From: Candidatus Thiodiazotropha sp. (ex Monitilora ramsayi) | GTDB taxonomy: Bacteria > Pseudomonadota > Gammaproteobacteria > Chromatiales > Chromatiaceae | Direction: 5' to 3' | DNA length: 64,000 bases | Assembly: GCA_025655595.1 (NCBI GenBank) | Contig: JAHXIO010000003.1 | Span: forward strand, 62,001 to 126,000 | Part shown: in pieces, positions 55,936 to 64,000 of the stretch | Layout: the number at the start of each line of letters is the position of its first letter | How positions within the stretch are numbered: position 1 is the first letter of the stretch | Notes under the pieces: model-generated | Seen by the model: only the letters and a program-made list of their open reading frames with translations | Databases searched by the model: none | What the model was told of the DNA's origin: nothing | Program-made: the position numbers and the translations under genes

Positions 55936-56265
55936 ATGAAAAAACAAATTATTTACACTATTTTAATCTTGTTATTGAGTTCTACAGCTGTGGCATGGGA
56001 CGGCGTAGTCTCAGGTACTGTATCAAAAATTCATGTTGCTCATGGTGCAAATTATGCATTTAGAGTTTATTTGGATGGGTCTCCTGAAATGTGTGGTAAT
56101 GGACATAACTGGGCCTATATCAATGAAGCAGATAGCAACTATCAGGTTTTTGTAAGTACGCTTTTATCAGCAAAAGCAATGAGTAGTGACATCACAATCT
56201 ATTCAAACAGGCAGAATGGAGATCCATCTGGTTATTGTAAGATTGGTTATGTCATTTTTAACTAG
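55936..56265 (+). CDS. Small secreted protein, paralogue 1
   Basis: A 109-residue protein with signal peptide (MKKQIIYTILILLLSSTAVA). The mature part is VVSGTVSKIHVAHGANYAFR, a cysteine (PEMCGNG), VFVSTLLSAKAMSSDITIYS, a second cysteine (SGYCKIGY) and a terminal strand. This pattern (strands, Cys, one helix ending in a SAK- or AAK-like motif, strand, Cys, strand) recurs in the next genes. AAGGAA precedes ATG 55936. I know no function; the layout would suit a small disulfide-bonded beta protein outside the cell. Confidence 0.8.
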   Translation: MKKQIIYTILILLLSSTAVAWDGVVSGTVSKIHVAHGANYAFRVYLDGSPEMCGNGHNWAYINEADSNYQVFVSTLLSAKAMSSDITIYSNRQNGDPSGYCKIGYVIFN

Positions 56266-56317
56266 ATGTGAAGTATGAAGTATAGATGCAATCTAAATAT
56301 ATAAATAACTATTGACT

Positions 56318-56679
56318 ATGCATATTATGAAAACTCACTATAAAAATCTTCTTTTATCATTTTCTCTATTTATATTCTCTGGATCATTGATAGCCACTAC
56401 ATTCACTGACCTATCAAAAATCTCCTTATAGGGGTATATAGTCTCAATAATATTGGTGTTCAACTCGAAAACCCAAATATATCAAACCCAATGAATTGTG
56501 AAAAAACGACGAGCGCTACAAAGTTGTATAAAATAATAGATAGTACCGATCATGGTAAGAATATGTATTCATTAGCATTGGCATATAAAGCATCTGGTGG
56601 CGATGTAAAATTAATAGTTAATGAGAATGATTGTAGCCCTGAAGGTTATGCAATTATTAATGGAATTGTAGGGCAATAA
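56318..56679 (+). pseudogene. Small secreted protein, paralogue 2, frameshifted
   Basis: From ATG 56318 a signal peptide (NLLLSFSLFIFSGSLIA) and FTDLSKIS are encoded, then TAG stops the frame at about 56433. The rest of the family pattern is in the next frame: GVYSLNNIGVQLENPNISNP, MNCEKT, NMYSLALAYKASGGDVKLIV, NDCSPEGYAIINGIVG. One additional base (for instance T in TCCTTATA) would restore a protein of about 120 residues. A downstream fragment starting at ATG 56491 has no signal peptide. Pseudogene or sequencing error. Confidence 0.7.
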
Positions 56680-57271
56680 GGATTACACACACTACTTTGT
56701 TATACGTAACTATCACTACGTTATAAAGCTGATAGATCAGTTAATATTAGCTTATTAGGTTTGATCTAAGCGCATTTTTTTGATTATATTTTTTACAATG
56801 GACATGCATTTGCATTTCGAAAAGAAATGATATAAAAATAAGTACAAACTCAGGAAACTGATAAGGAAGATTGACAGAATGGAAGCAATACAACAGTTAG
56901 ATCCAGATGAGGCGCTCCATCTCTCTATTCACCAGTTCACATATGTAGCCCAAGATTACGGACATGTAATTGAATTCTTGGTGTTACATTTAAAACAATA
57001 TCTTACAAGTTATTATTTTCCAAATCTGCTTAATGACTGCACGAGTGATCGTAGGATCTCTCGTGTGTTATTGAAATAGGTTAGTAATGCTCAGTCTCAA
57101 ATAGTAAAAAGAAATTTGTAGTTGCTAGGAGGTCTACATAAAAAAGTTGTAATAGCATTAGTCAGTTATACACCAGGTATTTCCTATCGGGTCTACTTAC
57201 TGTGTTGTGACACAAGTGGGCTCGTTTGATTGATGAATCCTTAAAAAGACACTAGTACCAAGGCTTATTGT
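56680..57271. other. Gap in the paralogue array
   Basis: About 590 AT-rich bases. It contains only a doubtful 66-codon frame at 56879-57079. There may be a decayed further paralogue, but I cannot recognise one. Confidence 0.4.
56879..57079 (+). CDS. Doubtful 66-residue ORF
   Basis: Starts with MEAIQQLDPDEALHLSIHQF and has no signal peptide, unlike its neighbours. AAGGAAG lies about 10 bases upstream. No family is recognised. It may be a real small protein or chance. Confidence 0.3.
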   Translation: MEAIQQLDPDEALHLSIHQFTYVAQDYGHVIEFLVLHLKQYLTSYYFPNLLNDCTSDRRISRVLLK

Positions 57272-57667
57272 ATGAAAAGAGTTATCCTAATATTGAATAC
57301 TATGTTTATTATTATGTCGTTTTCTATCGCAGCTGCATCTGAGTGTACTGTTAGCGGTGCAAAAGTGACAAAAGTACAGCAATATAAAGATGGTCATGTG
57401 TTCGTCTATTTTGACACTAATACAAATTGTGATTGTACTATTTCGAATAGATTAGCATTTAAAAACGAAACAACCGTTGTTAGTCAAACTATTGAAAGTA
57501 CAACCACTACAATTGAACAAAATAGAGAGAAGCTATTTATGAGTGCCGCATTAGCGGCAATGACATCTGGGAAAAACATTTCAGCAACTGGTGAAGATCG
57601 AGATAGTAATGGTAATTGCCCAATCCATGGCAATACTGCAGAGTTGAGTGGAATGACAATATACTAG
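57272..57667 (+). CDS. Small secreted protein, paralogue 3
   Basis: A 131-residue protein with signal peptide (MFIIMSFSIAAASE near 11-24). Mature part: KVTKVQQYKDGHVFVYFDTN, several cysteines (TNCDCTIS), a longer Thr-rich loop, the family helix EKLFMSAALAAMTSGKNISA, and NGNCPIHGNTAELSGMTIY. It is the longest member. Same strand and order as the others; the next starts 106 bases later. Confidence 0.75.
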   Translation: MKRVILILNTMFIIMSFSIAAASECTVSGAKVTKVQQYKDGHVFVYFDTNTNCDCTISNRLAFKNETTVVSQTIESTTTTIEQNREKLFMSAALAAMTSGKNISATGEDRDSNGNCPIHGNTAELSGMTIY

Positions 57668-57773
57668 TCATTAATTCTTTACTTGATGATATCCATTGAT
57701 ATTTGTCTGTGATAAATGAAGCGTAATATATATATGTGTGTGATCTGAAGTTTAATAGATTAAAAATTGCATT

Positions 57774-58100
57774 ATGAACAAATTCGTGTTTTTTGTACTT
57801 TTATTTTCGTCTCTATCTTGTTTGGCCGAATATACGGGAAATTACTCATCCAAAATAAAGTGGATGAAAATATATAACACAGATACGATCTATTTTCAGA
57901 TGGATACTATGCCAAGTGATCATCAGTGCACAAATGATTATTTTGTTTTGAAGTCATCGATAACAGACAAACAACGAGATAGGTATTATTCAATGTTGTT
58001 GACAGCAAGAACTACAGGAACAACATTAACCGTTGGGTACGATAAGATAAATCCAGATTGTTCAAATGACAGACCAGTCGTGCATGCTTTGACATACTGA
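57774..58100 (+). CDS. Small secreted protein, paralogue 4
   Basis: A 108-residue protein with signal peptide (MNKFVFFVLLFSSLSCLA; a cysteine at the cleavage zone could also allow lipidation). Mature part: SSKIKWMKIYNTDTIYFQMD, HQCTNDYFVL, helix DRYYSMLLTARTTGTTLTVG, NPDCSNDRPVVHALTY. It is most similar to paralogue 7 in the KWMKIYNTDTIYF segment. Confidence 0.75.
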   Translation: MNKFVFFVLLFSSLSCLAEYTGNYSSKIKWMKIYNTDTIYFQMDTMPSDHQCTNDYFVLKSSITDKQRDRYYSMLLTARTTGTTLTVGYDKINPDCSNDRPVVHALTY

Positions 58101-58143
58101 GAAGTTCGACTGAAATTATAAATGATTAATGCGGTAAATATAA

Positions 58144-58500
58144 ATGAATAAAATCTCACTAATTATTTTCATGGTGTGCTTAACAGTGTCTGTGAACTCT
58201 TATGCATTCACATATACATATGGGCAAGCAATTAATAGATTATATGTACAAGAAAATGGCTACGTTTCATTTGGCGTAAGTAATATGCCTACTGACACGT
58301 GTGACTTTTTTGGCTTTCACTTTACATTTGACACAAAAACAGATGCCGGTAAAAGTAAGTTATCATTGCTTTTGTCCGCAAAAATGTCGGATAAATCGAT
58401 ACAGATTTGGTATGACCCCTCAACAACTCCAGGTACTGACAACACAAATGGGTGTACTAATACTTCAGTAGCTACAGTAGTACACATAGGGGTAGAGTAG
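58144..58500 (+). CDS. Small secreted protein, paralogue 5
   Basis: A 118-residue protein with signal peptide (MNKISLIIFMVCLTVSVNSYA). Mature part: QAINRLYVQENGYVSFGVSN, DTCDFFGFHF, helix KSKLSLLLSAKMSDKSIQIW, NGCTNTSVATVVHIGVE. Starts 43 bases behind paralogue 4, so the two are probably co-transcribed. Confidence 0.75.
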   Translation: MNKISLIIFMVCLTVSVNSYAFTYTYGQAINRLYVQENGYVSFGVSNMPTDTCDFFGFHFTFDTKTDAGKSKLSLLLSAKMSDKSIQIWYDPSTTPGTDNTNGCTNTSVATVVHIGVE

Positions 58501-58694
58501 TGCCAATAAACAAATGATATGTTTCTTAAGTTTAATTTACAAAACTAATTTATCAGATAATAATCGGATTACATTAATATATGATTAACTATTTTATATA
58601 GAAGGACCTTTTAATCTTGCGGTACAGAGCAAATAAATCAAGTAAATTAATTTAGGAAGTATTGTAAGTAGTATTCTTTAAAGAGGAAGCTTGA

Positions 58695-59045
58695 GTGAGA
58701 ATGTTATTCAAAGTGATCTTGGGATTATCCGTTATATTACTGCCACAAGTATCATATTCAGGGTTTGTGCAATCAGACTGGGTAACAATAGATCAAGTCA
58801 GTATGGGTTATAATGTTAAACGCGTTAACTTAGTGTTTTATCCTTCAACTAATCCCATCCCTAATCCTAATAATTGCACTCCATCTAACGAAGCCGCTAT
58901 TGATGAAGAACAAGTTAATCAAGATCATCTATACACGCTTGCGTTGGCGGCATTTACATCAAAAAAAGAAGTTAAGTTAGTGATTTGTGATGACCGTTGC
59001 TCAAATAGTGGAAGAGTTAAAGTTATGTCAATACATGCAAAGTAA
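58695..59045 (+). CDS. Small secreted protein, paralogue 6
   Basis: A 116-residue protein with signal peptide (FKVILGLSVILLPQVSYS). Mature part: WVTIDQVSMGYNVKRVNLVF, NNCTPSNEAAIDEE, helix HLYTLALAAFTSKKEVKLVI, DDRCSNSGRVKVMSIHAK. GTG 58695 or ATG 58701 may start it, both behind AGAGGAAG. The helix segment matches paralogues 2 and 7 most closely. Confidence 0.75.
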   Translation: MRMLFKVILGLSVILLPQVSYSGFVQSDWVTIDQVSMGYNVKRVNLVFYPSTNPIPNPNNCTPSNEAAIDEEQVNQDHLYTLALAAFTSKKEVKLVICDDRCSNSGRVKVMSIHAK

Positions 59046-59133
59046 ATAATAAAAGTGGAATGTCTATAGATGTAAATGAACACATTGCGAATAAATTATA
59101 TAAATCTTTATTGTATGTATTTGGAAGGGTATT

Positions 59134-59472
59134 ATGAGACTTATAACAAATGGAAATGTTTTATTTGTCATATTGTTCTTGTTCAATGCAAGTGCACATG
59201 CATACACAGAATGTACTGTATCGCCGAATAAGGTGTGGTTGAATTTAACCGGCGATACCATATGGATATGCTTTTCTCAGGCAGCATGTATCTATAAAAG
59301 TTCTATAGATAATGGTATTACAGAACGGCATTTGAACTCCATGTATTCTGCAGGATTGTCAGCTGTTACTGCAAATAAAAGGCTGACCGTTAGGTACTCA
59401 CAAGATGACACGTGCGATACATTAACAGCCACCAGCACAAATGACATTATGGGATTTTGGTATTTACAATAG
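59134..59472 (+). CDS. Small secreted protein, paralogue 7
   Basis: A 112-residue protein with signal peptide (NVLFVILFLFNASAHA). Mature part: CTVSPNKVWLNLTGDTIWIC, AACIYKSS, helix HLNSMYSAGLSAVTANKRLT, VRYSQDDTCDTLTATSTNDI and a final WYLQ. Last member of the array, 219 bases before the YD-repeat gene. Confidence 0.75.
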   Translation: MRLITNGNVLFVILFLFNASAHAYTECTVSPNKVWLNLTGDTIWICFSQAACIYKSSIDNGITERHLNSMYSAGLSAVTANKRLTVRYSQDDTCDTLTATSTNDIMGFWYLQ

Positions 59473-59691
59473 TCTCATAAAATATATTTTTTTTGAAAAT
59501 AAACATCTAGGAGCAATGCGATGTTATCATATTTAATCTCTCTGATATATTATGTTGATGGAGAGAGAGCATTGTGAATTTGATGCACAATGCTGATCAA
59601 GATCTCTTTAAACGCAATAAAACATAATTAGTTATTAATCACTATCGTTTTTACGACTGAATATAAAATAATAGTATTAAAGGAAATTTCT

Positions 59692-62600
59692 ATGAATCGT
59701 GTATTATCGAATGTTGGTATCATTAACAATCGTCTGTTTTATCTTTTAGTTGTAATTCTGTTATCTATCAATTCAACATTAATATATTCAGTAGAACAGC
59801 CTGCTTCAGAACCATTGCTAGATCCAGGTGAAGTAATTAATTCAGGTACACAAGAAATAGAAACTGGAGAATATATAGATATTAGGACTGGAAATGTATA
59901 TTTGAGTGTGGCTGATATAAAAGTGCCTGGGAATGGGGGTATGGATATCGAGGTCCGAAGAGCATATAACAAAAATCCATTAACCAATTATTTGGCTCCA
60001 CATTCAATAGGGAATTGGGAAGTAGAGTTACCACGCATATTTGGCAATGCTGGTCTTAGTGATTATTGTGCTAATCCAAGAAGTAGGGTTTATGTGAGTT
60101 ATAAAACACTTGATCTGTTTGGATATGCAACGGCATATACGTCTCAAGAGTGGGCCTTTGATTACCCTTTCCCGCACGAACTGTATGCTAAGGATTGGAA
60201 TTATGGTAATCCATATATTGAGTTTTCTGAGCGTATTTATCCTAGCGACCCTCGTTGGGGAGAGATTGGCTGGATACCAATAGAGACAAGATACACACCG
60301 CGAGCTGAATACGTAACGCGTCCATACTATGGATTAAGCCTCAGCGTACCAGGAGAAGGTACAAAGCAACTTCTTGAGCCTGTTTCTAATACAGTATTTT
60401 CAAGTGCAAAATACGTTACAAACGATAACTGGAAGGTTAATTGTATTGCAAAAGATGGAGTTAATAATGCAGGATTCCAAGTAATATCACCAGATGGTAC
60501 AAAGTATACTTTTGATAAGAGCTTTACATATCAAACAACATCTAGAGAATCATGGAGGATCAATGATTTTAGATTACCAATAAAATCAGCAGATAATTTA
60601 CATAAACCAGTACACTATTATCCATCAAAAAAAGAAGACAAGTACGGGAATTATCTTTCATATGTTTACGTTAGAGATTCTTTAAATACATTGCATATTA
60701 AAACGATTACAAGTAGCGAAGGAGAAATTGTTACTTTTAATTATGAAAATACCCCTTCAGGTTCATACTTACTCGATAACATCGAAGTTAATGGTAATGT
60801 ATGGGATTATGTTTTTAGCGGAAACTACCTTGATAAGGTTATTTTGCCAGATAGCACGGCTTGGGAATATACTTACCAAGGTAATCACCTTGAAGATAAT
60901 AAATACCAAATATCAACAATAAAGAATCCATTGGGTGGAGAAATAACATATCAGTTTACGAAAATGCGCGCTGATTTCTTTGGTGGAAGAGAAAACAGCG
61001 AACAAATCTATGTGTTAAGTAGTAAAACAATCAGTGGTAGTAATGTTAAGACAGGAAAAATATCATATTTTTATGATAAAGATTCATATGGTAACAATAG
61101 AACAAAAATTGCGTCATATGCAGGGTTAAGAGAATACGTATATCACAATCCTAACGATTGGAAAATGGGAGCATTGTTATCAACGAAGACAAGTGATACT
61201 GATCAGGATCTTTCGCTAATAAATAGTTATACAGAAATAGATAGTACTAGACTCAAGGAAATAGAATCTACAAGCTATACATGGACATCGATTTTGCAAG
61301 TTGGTGATTCATATTCAAGATTTATTAATGCATCAAATAACTATAAAAGAGCATTAAGTAGTAAAACTGTAAATCGTGATGGAACTGATTATGTCACGAC
61401 GTACCTCAATTATGATGATTTTGGAAGCCCGTCGAGAGTTGAGGAGACATCTGGTGGTAAATCAAGATATACGGAATACACATACTACAACAATACCAGT
61501 AACTGGATATTAGGCATATTGGATGATGAAACTATCACTGGAATCGGCACTATTAATCGCACTCTCGATCCTGTAAATGGAAATGTGCTGTCTAAATCTA
61601 CATTCGGTACTGTTGAAGGGTTTACCTATCACGATACTGGTGATTTACATGAATACACTGATCAGAATGGAGTAAAAACTCAGTATGAAGAGTATAAGAG
61701 AGGAAAACCTAGGACTATAAATAAATCTATTAACAAAAAAGGTACGCATACTGTTACACAAGTCATTACTGATAATGGAGAAATAGAGTCAGTAACCATT
61801 GCTGGAAAAACGACATCTTATGAGTACAGTGGTACAGGAAAGATAACAAAAATAACAAAACCAAAAATATCAACTGATCCAATTATTATCGATTACCTCA
61901 TGCTGCCAACTGGATATACGCAGACAATCGATAGGGGTACTTACAATAAAACAATAACATATGACGGTTTTGGTCGAGCTGTATCTGTAGATGAAGAGGG
62001 TATTGTAACGCAGTCAGAATATGATAAATCAGGGAGGCTGAGTAAAAAGTTTCTGCCTAACTCCTCTGAAGCAGAAGAATATATTTATGATGCTTTGGAT
62101 AGAATATTTAAAGCATACCCACCAACGTCACATATCGACCATACCTTATATAAATATCTTGTAGACAATAAAACTGAAATCACTGATACAAATGGAAAAG
62201 TCAAGACTCTATCTTACCAGTCATATGGCGATCCAAACGAGCAACATCTCATAACGATAGATGCGGAAGAAGGCGTTAGTTTGTCTATCGAACGTGATCT
62301 GTTAGGAAAAATTAAGAGCGTTACGCAAGGTACCTTTAAGAGAGAGTATCACTATGATTTACGTCAGATGCTGGACTATACGATCAATCCGGAATCTGGA
62401 ATGACGGATTATGATTTTGATGATGCTGGTAACATGGTATCTAAACATCAGCTTAATTATCCATTTATCTGGTATGTATACGATGGAATGAACAGATTGG
62501 ATTTTATCAATCATCCTGCAGGCACTGATGATATTGATTATGAATACTATGAAGATGGGTTATTGAAAACGGTAGCGAAGGGCTCTACAGAATGGTTTTA

Positions 62601-63867
62601 TGACTATGACGATAATAGTAATTTAGAACTTGAACAGTTTGATACAGATATCAATGACCCAAACAATACGTTTTACTTTTTCCATAGAACGTACAATAAC
62701 AATGATCATCTAGTAGACATAACTTATCCCAGTGGATTAGTCGTTAACTACAATCCTAATGATCTGGGTCAGCCAGAAACGGTCACTCCATATATTTCTG
62801 ATGTAGACTACTTTCCAAATGGCCAAGTGGATAAAATTCGCTTTGCTAACGGCGTAATTACAGATTACACGCAAGACTCAACTCAGCGTTTAAAAGATAT
62901 AAATGTCAATTCACCGCATATGTTGTTGTTGGCGAGCAATACGTACTTATACGATTATCAAAATAACGTAAAGAACATATTTGATAATCGAAATTCGTTA
63001 AATAATTATTCATTCCTTTATGATGGGGTTGAAAGGCTTTCTCATGTAAACGGAAGTCAAGTGCTAACATATGAGCCTAACGGAAATATTAAAACTAAAA
63101 ATATCGGAGGACGAAACTTAACATATCAGTATGATTCAACAACTAATCTGCTAACTGATGTAACTGACAGCGGACAGGGATTCTATTCGGTTTCACATGA
63201 TCCAAAGGGCAATATGACGTCTAATGGTACGGATAACTTTACATACAACGATATAAATCAGTTGATAACGGTTCCAAGTAAGGGAATTCAATACAATTAT
63301 GATGGAAATGGAAATCGCTACGATATTCAGTCGACAGAGCATGTTCATTCCGTTTACTCAACCAACGGACACCTTTTGCATGAAAATAATTTAAACACAG
63401 GAAAAATCACAGAGTATTTTTACTTGGGAGATCAACTCATAGCCAAGAATCAGGAGTGTGTTGAGTCCGATCTTGATGGTGATGGTCTAATAGACTGTAT
63501 TGAAGACCGTTATGGATTAAATCTAAATGATTCTACTGATGCCGTATTAGATTTAGATGGAGATGGCCTATCAAATATACAAGAAATATCATTAGGATTA
63601 AATCCAAAAAATAGTGATACAGACGTAGATAACATACCCGATGAGTATGAAGTTAGATATGGACTGGATGCGAAAGTAGACGATTCAGATCTTGATATCG
63701 ATAATGATGGTTTGTCAAATTATGAAGAATATATTCATAACACTAATCCAAACCTGGCAGATACGGATGGCGATGGAATGTCAGATGGCGAGGAAATAGC
63801 AGCAGGATCAAATCCAAACTTCAATGTGGCGGTAATGGTGGCAATTAACTACCTTATCCTTAATTGA
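59692..63867 (+). CDS. Exported YD-repeat (RHS) protein with TSP3-like tail and no RHS core
   Basis: A 1391-residue protein. N-terminal signal peptide (FYLLVVILLSINSTLIYS, about residues 17-34), then the opening typical of secreted RHS proteins (YIDIRTGNVYLSVADIKVPG, RRAYNK). From about 600 to 1240 there are many YD repeats, for example YDGFGRAVSVDEEG, YDKSGRLSKKFLP, YDALDRIFKAYPP and YDGMNRLDFINHP, which form a beta-cocoon in relatives. The repeats end with ITEYFYLGDQLIAKNQ, where the RHS core YHTDxLGSP is normally next. Instead residues from about 1258 are calcium-type TSP3 repeats (DLDGDGLIDC, DLDGDGLSN, DTDGDGMSDGEE). No toxin domain is attached. AAAGGAAA precedes the ATG. The gene following it carries the missing core motif. 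Confidence 0.9.
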   Translation: MNRVLSNVGIINNRLFYLLVVILLSINSTLIYSVEQPASEPLLDPGEVINSGTQEIETGEYIDIRTGNVYLSVADIKVPGNGGMDIEVRRAYNKNPLTNYLAPHSIGNWEVELPRIFGNAGLSDYCANPRSRVYVSYKTLDLFGYATAYTSQEWAFDYPFPHELYAKDWNYGNPYIEFSERIYPSDPRWGEIGWIPIETRYTPRAEYVTRPYYGLSLSVPGEGTKQLLEPVSNTVFSSAKYVTNDNWKVNCIAKDGVNNAGFQVISPDGTKYTFDKSFTYQTTSRESWRINDFRLPIKSADNLHKPVHYYPSKKEDKYGNYLSYVYVRDSLNTLHIKTITSSEGEIVTFNYENTPSGSYLLDNIEVNGNVWDYVFSGNYLDKVILPDSTAWEYTYQGNHLEDNKYQISTIKNPLGGEITYQFTKMRADFFGGRENSEQIYVLSSKTISGSNVKTGKISYFYDKDSYGNNRTKIASYAGLREYVYHNPNDWKMGALLSTKTSDTDQDLSLINSYTEIDSTRLKEIESTSYTWTSILQVGDSYSRFINASNNYKRALSSKTVNRDGTDYVTTYLNYDDFGSPSRVEETSGGKSRYTEYTYYNNTSNWILGILDDETITGIGTINRTLDPVNGNVLSKSTFGTVEGFTYHDTGDLHEYTDQNGVKTQYEEYKRGKPRTINKSINKKGTHTVTQVITDNGEIESVTIAGKTTSYEYSGTGKITKITKPKISTDPIIIDYLMLPTGYTQTIDRGTYNKTITYDGFGRAVSVDEEGIVTQSEYDKSGRLSKKFLPNSSEAEEYIYDALDRIFKAYPPTSHIDHTLYKYLVDNKTEITDTNGKVKTLSYQSYGDPNEQHLITIDAEEGVSLSIERDLLGKIKSVTQGTFKREYHYDLRQMLDYTINPESGMTDYDFDDAGNMVSKHQLNYPFIWYVYDGMNRLDFINHPAGTDDIDYEYYEDGLLKTVAKGSTEWFYDYDDNSNLELEQFDTDINDPNNTFYFFHRTYNNNDHLVDITYPSGLVVNYNPNDLGQPETVTPYISDVDYFPNGQVDKIRFANGVITDYTQDSTQRLKDINVNSPHMLLLASNTYLYDYQNNVKNIFDNRNSLNNYSFLYDGVERLSHVNGSQVLTYEPNGNIKTKNIGGRNLTYQYDSTTNLLTDVTDSGQGFYSVSHDPKGNMTSNGTDNFTYNDINQLITVPSKGIQYNYDGNGNRYDIQSTEHVHSVYSTNGHLLHENNLNTGKITEYFYLGDQLIAKNQECVESDLDGDGLIDCIEDRYGLNLNDSTDAVLDLDGDGLSNIQEISLGLNPKNSDTDVDNIPDEYEVRYGLDAKVDDSDLDIDNDGLSNYEEYIHNTNPNLADTDGDGMSDGEEIAAGSNPNFNVAVMVAINYLILN

Positions 63868-63884
63868 TTACAAGGAAATATACT

Positions 63885-64000
63885 ATGAATCAATCTATAC
63901 ACAAGTATTTATACGGATTGGTATGGCTGTTGCTAATCGTTTCCACAAACATCCATGCTCAATCACTGGTAACCTACTACCATACAGATGTTTTGGGCTC
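63885..64000 (+). CDS. Exported RHS-core protein, 5' part (runs off the window)
   Basis: The first 38 codons are present. A signal peptide (YGLVWLLLIVSTNIHA) is followed after four residues by VTYYHTDVLG, the beginning of the RHS-associated core motif (YxHxDxLGSP) that is missing from the gene before. AAGGAAA lies 7 bases upstream, and the gap to the previous stop is 17 bases, so both genes are in one operon. In other RHS proteins this core is followed by a variable C-terminal toxin domain; what follows here is outside the window. Confidence 0.8.
   Translation, partial: MNQSIHKYLYGLVWLLLIVSTNIHAQSLVTYYHTDVLG

Noticed and set aside
55936-59472. Firm assignment of the small secreted proteins as AB5 toxin B subunits
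   Set aside because: Only the order of strands, helix and cysteines is similar; no A subunit gene and no clear sequence match are visible, so it is left as hypothesis.
63460-63840. Dockerin domain at the end of the RHS protein
   Set aside because: The DxDxDG loops repeat more than twice with the NP and E spacing of TSP3-type repeats, and the dockerin helices are missing.

Overview
The window looks like a chromosomal contig of a gammaproteobacterium, probably from the sulfur-oxidizer / Chromatiales-like group. I infer this from the gene order smc-zipA-ligA and rnm-yciO-M50 protease-trpS-scpA-scpB-rluB, the yciI-yciB pair, a RdgC protein, a tetraheme cytochrome c, and an exosortase-type (EpsB) glycosyltransferase. 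No taxonomic marker such as rRNA is present, so the assignment is an inference. Most of the window is fairly GC-rich; two stretches, about 4.2-9.3 kb and 54.7-64.0 kb, are visibly AT-rich and look acquired.

Layout. 0-4.2 kb: a ubiquitin-like MoaD/ThiS protein with a BNR-type propeller, then a LutABC-type lactate oxidation operon whose first gene seems to start at ATA. 4.2-8.45 kb: a run of integron gene cassettes without a visible integrase (a CALIN), carrying a frameshifted TPR protein, an unknown protein, an Mrr-type nuclease, a membrane protein, a small anchored protein and a GFA-family protein. 8.45-9.3 kb: no gene, but a cluster of short direct and inverted repeats. 9.3-20 kb: mixed single genes and small operons (zinc-ribbon protein, Rap1a/Tai-like protein, thioredoxin/BNR pair, LysR/NmrA divergent pair, VOC protein, tetraheme cytochrome, a broken amidohydrolase, FliK and FlhB-C). 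20-32 kb: AMMECR1 (A), RdgC, a candidate FNR-controlled small RNA, TviB, a B12-binding radical SAM protein, TmcA, HypF, and the AmmeMemoRadiSam proteins S and B. 32-54.6 kb: core housekeeping: EPS glycosyltransferase, QueF with a sugar kinase, SMC-ZipA-LigA, a SurA/PpiC-like isomerase, YciI-YciB, RNase AM-YciO-M50-TrpS-ScpAB-RluB, an endonuclease III relative, a GGDEF protein and a double thioredoxin, ending in tRNA-Lys.

54.7-64 kb: right behind tRNA-Lys the composition changes and an island begins. It holds a frameshifted YedK gene, then six intact and one frameshifted small secreted paralogues (about 108-131 aa, signal peptide, shared core with two cysteines), followed by a 1391-residue exported YD-repeat (RHS) protein that ends in calcium-type TSP3 repeats and lacks the RHS core motif. 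That core motif appears instead at the start of the next gene, behind its own signal peptide, and runs off the window. This split, fully Sec-exported RHS locus with its paralogue array is the best candidate for an undescribed system here.

Four genes are broken: three by what looks like one missing base each (TPR cassette, YedK, second small paralogue) and one by an in-frame stop (amidohydrolase). They may be true pseudogenes or assembly errors.
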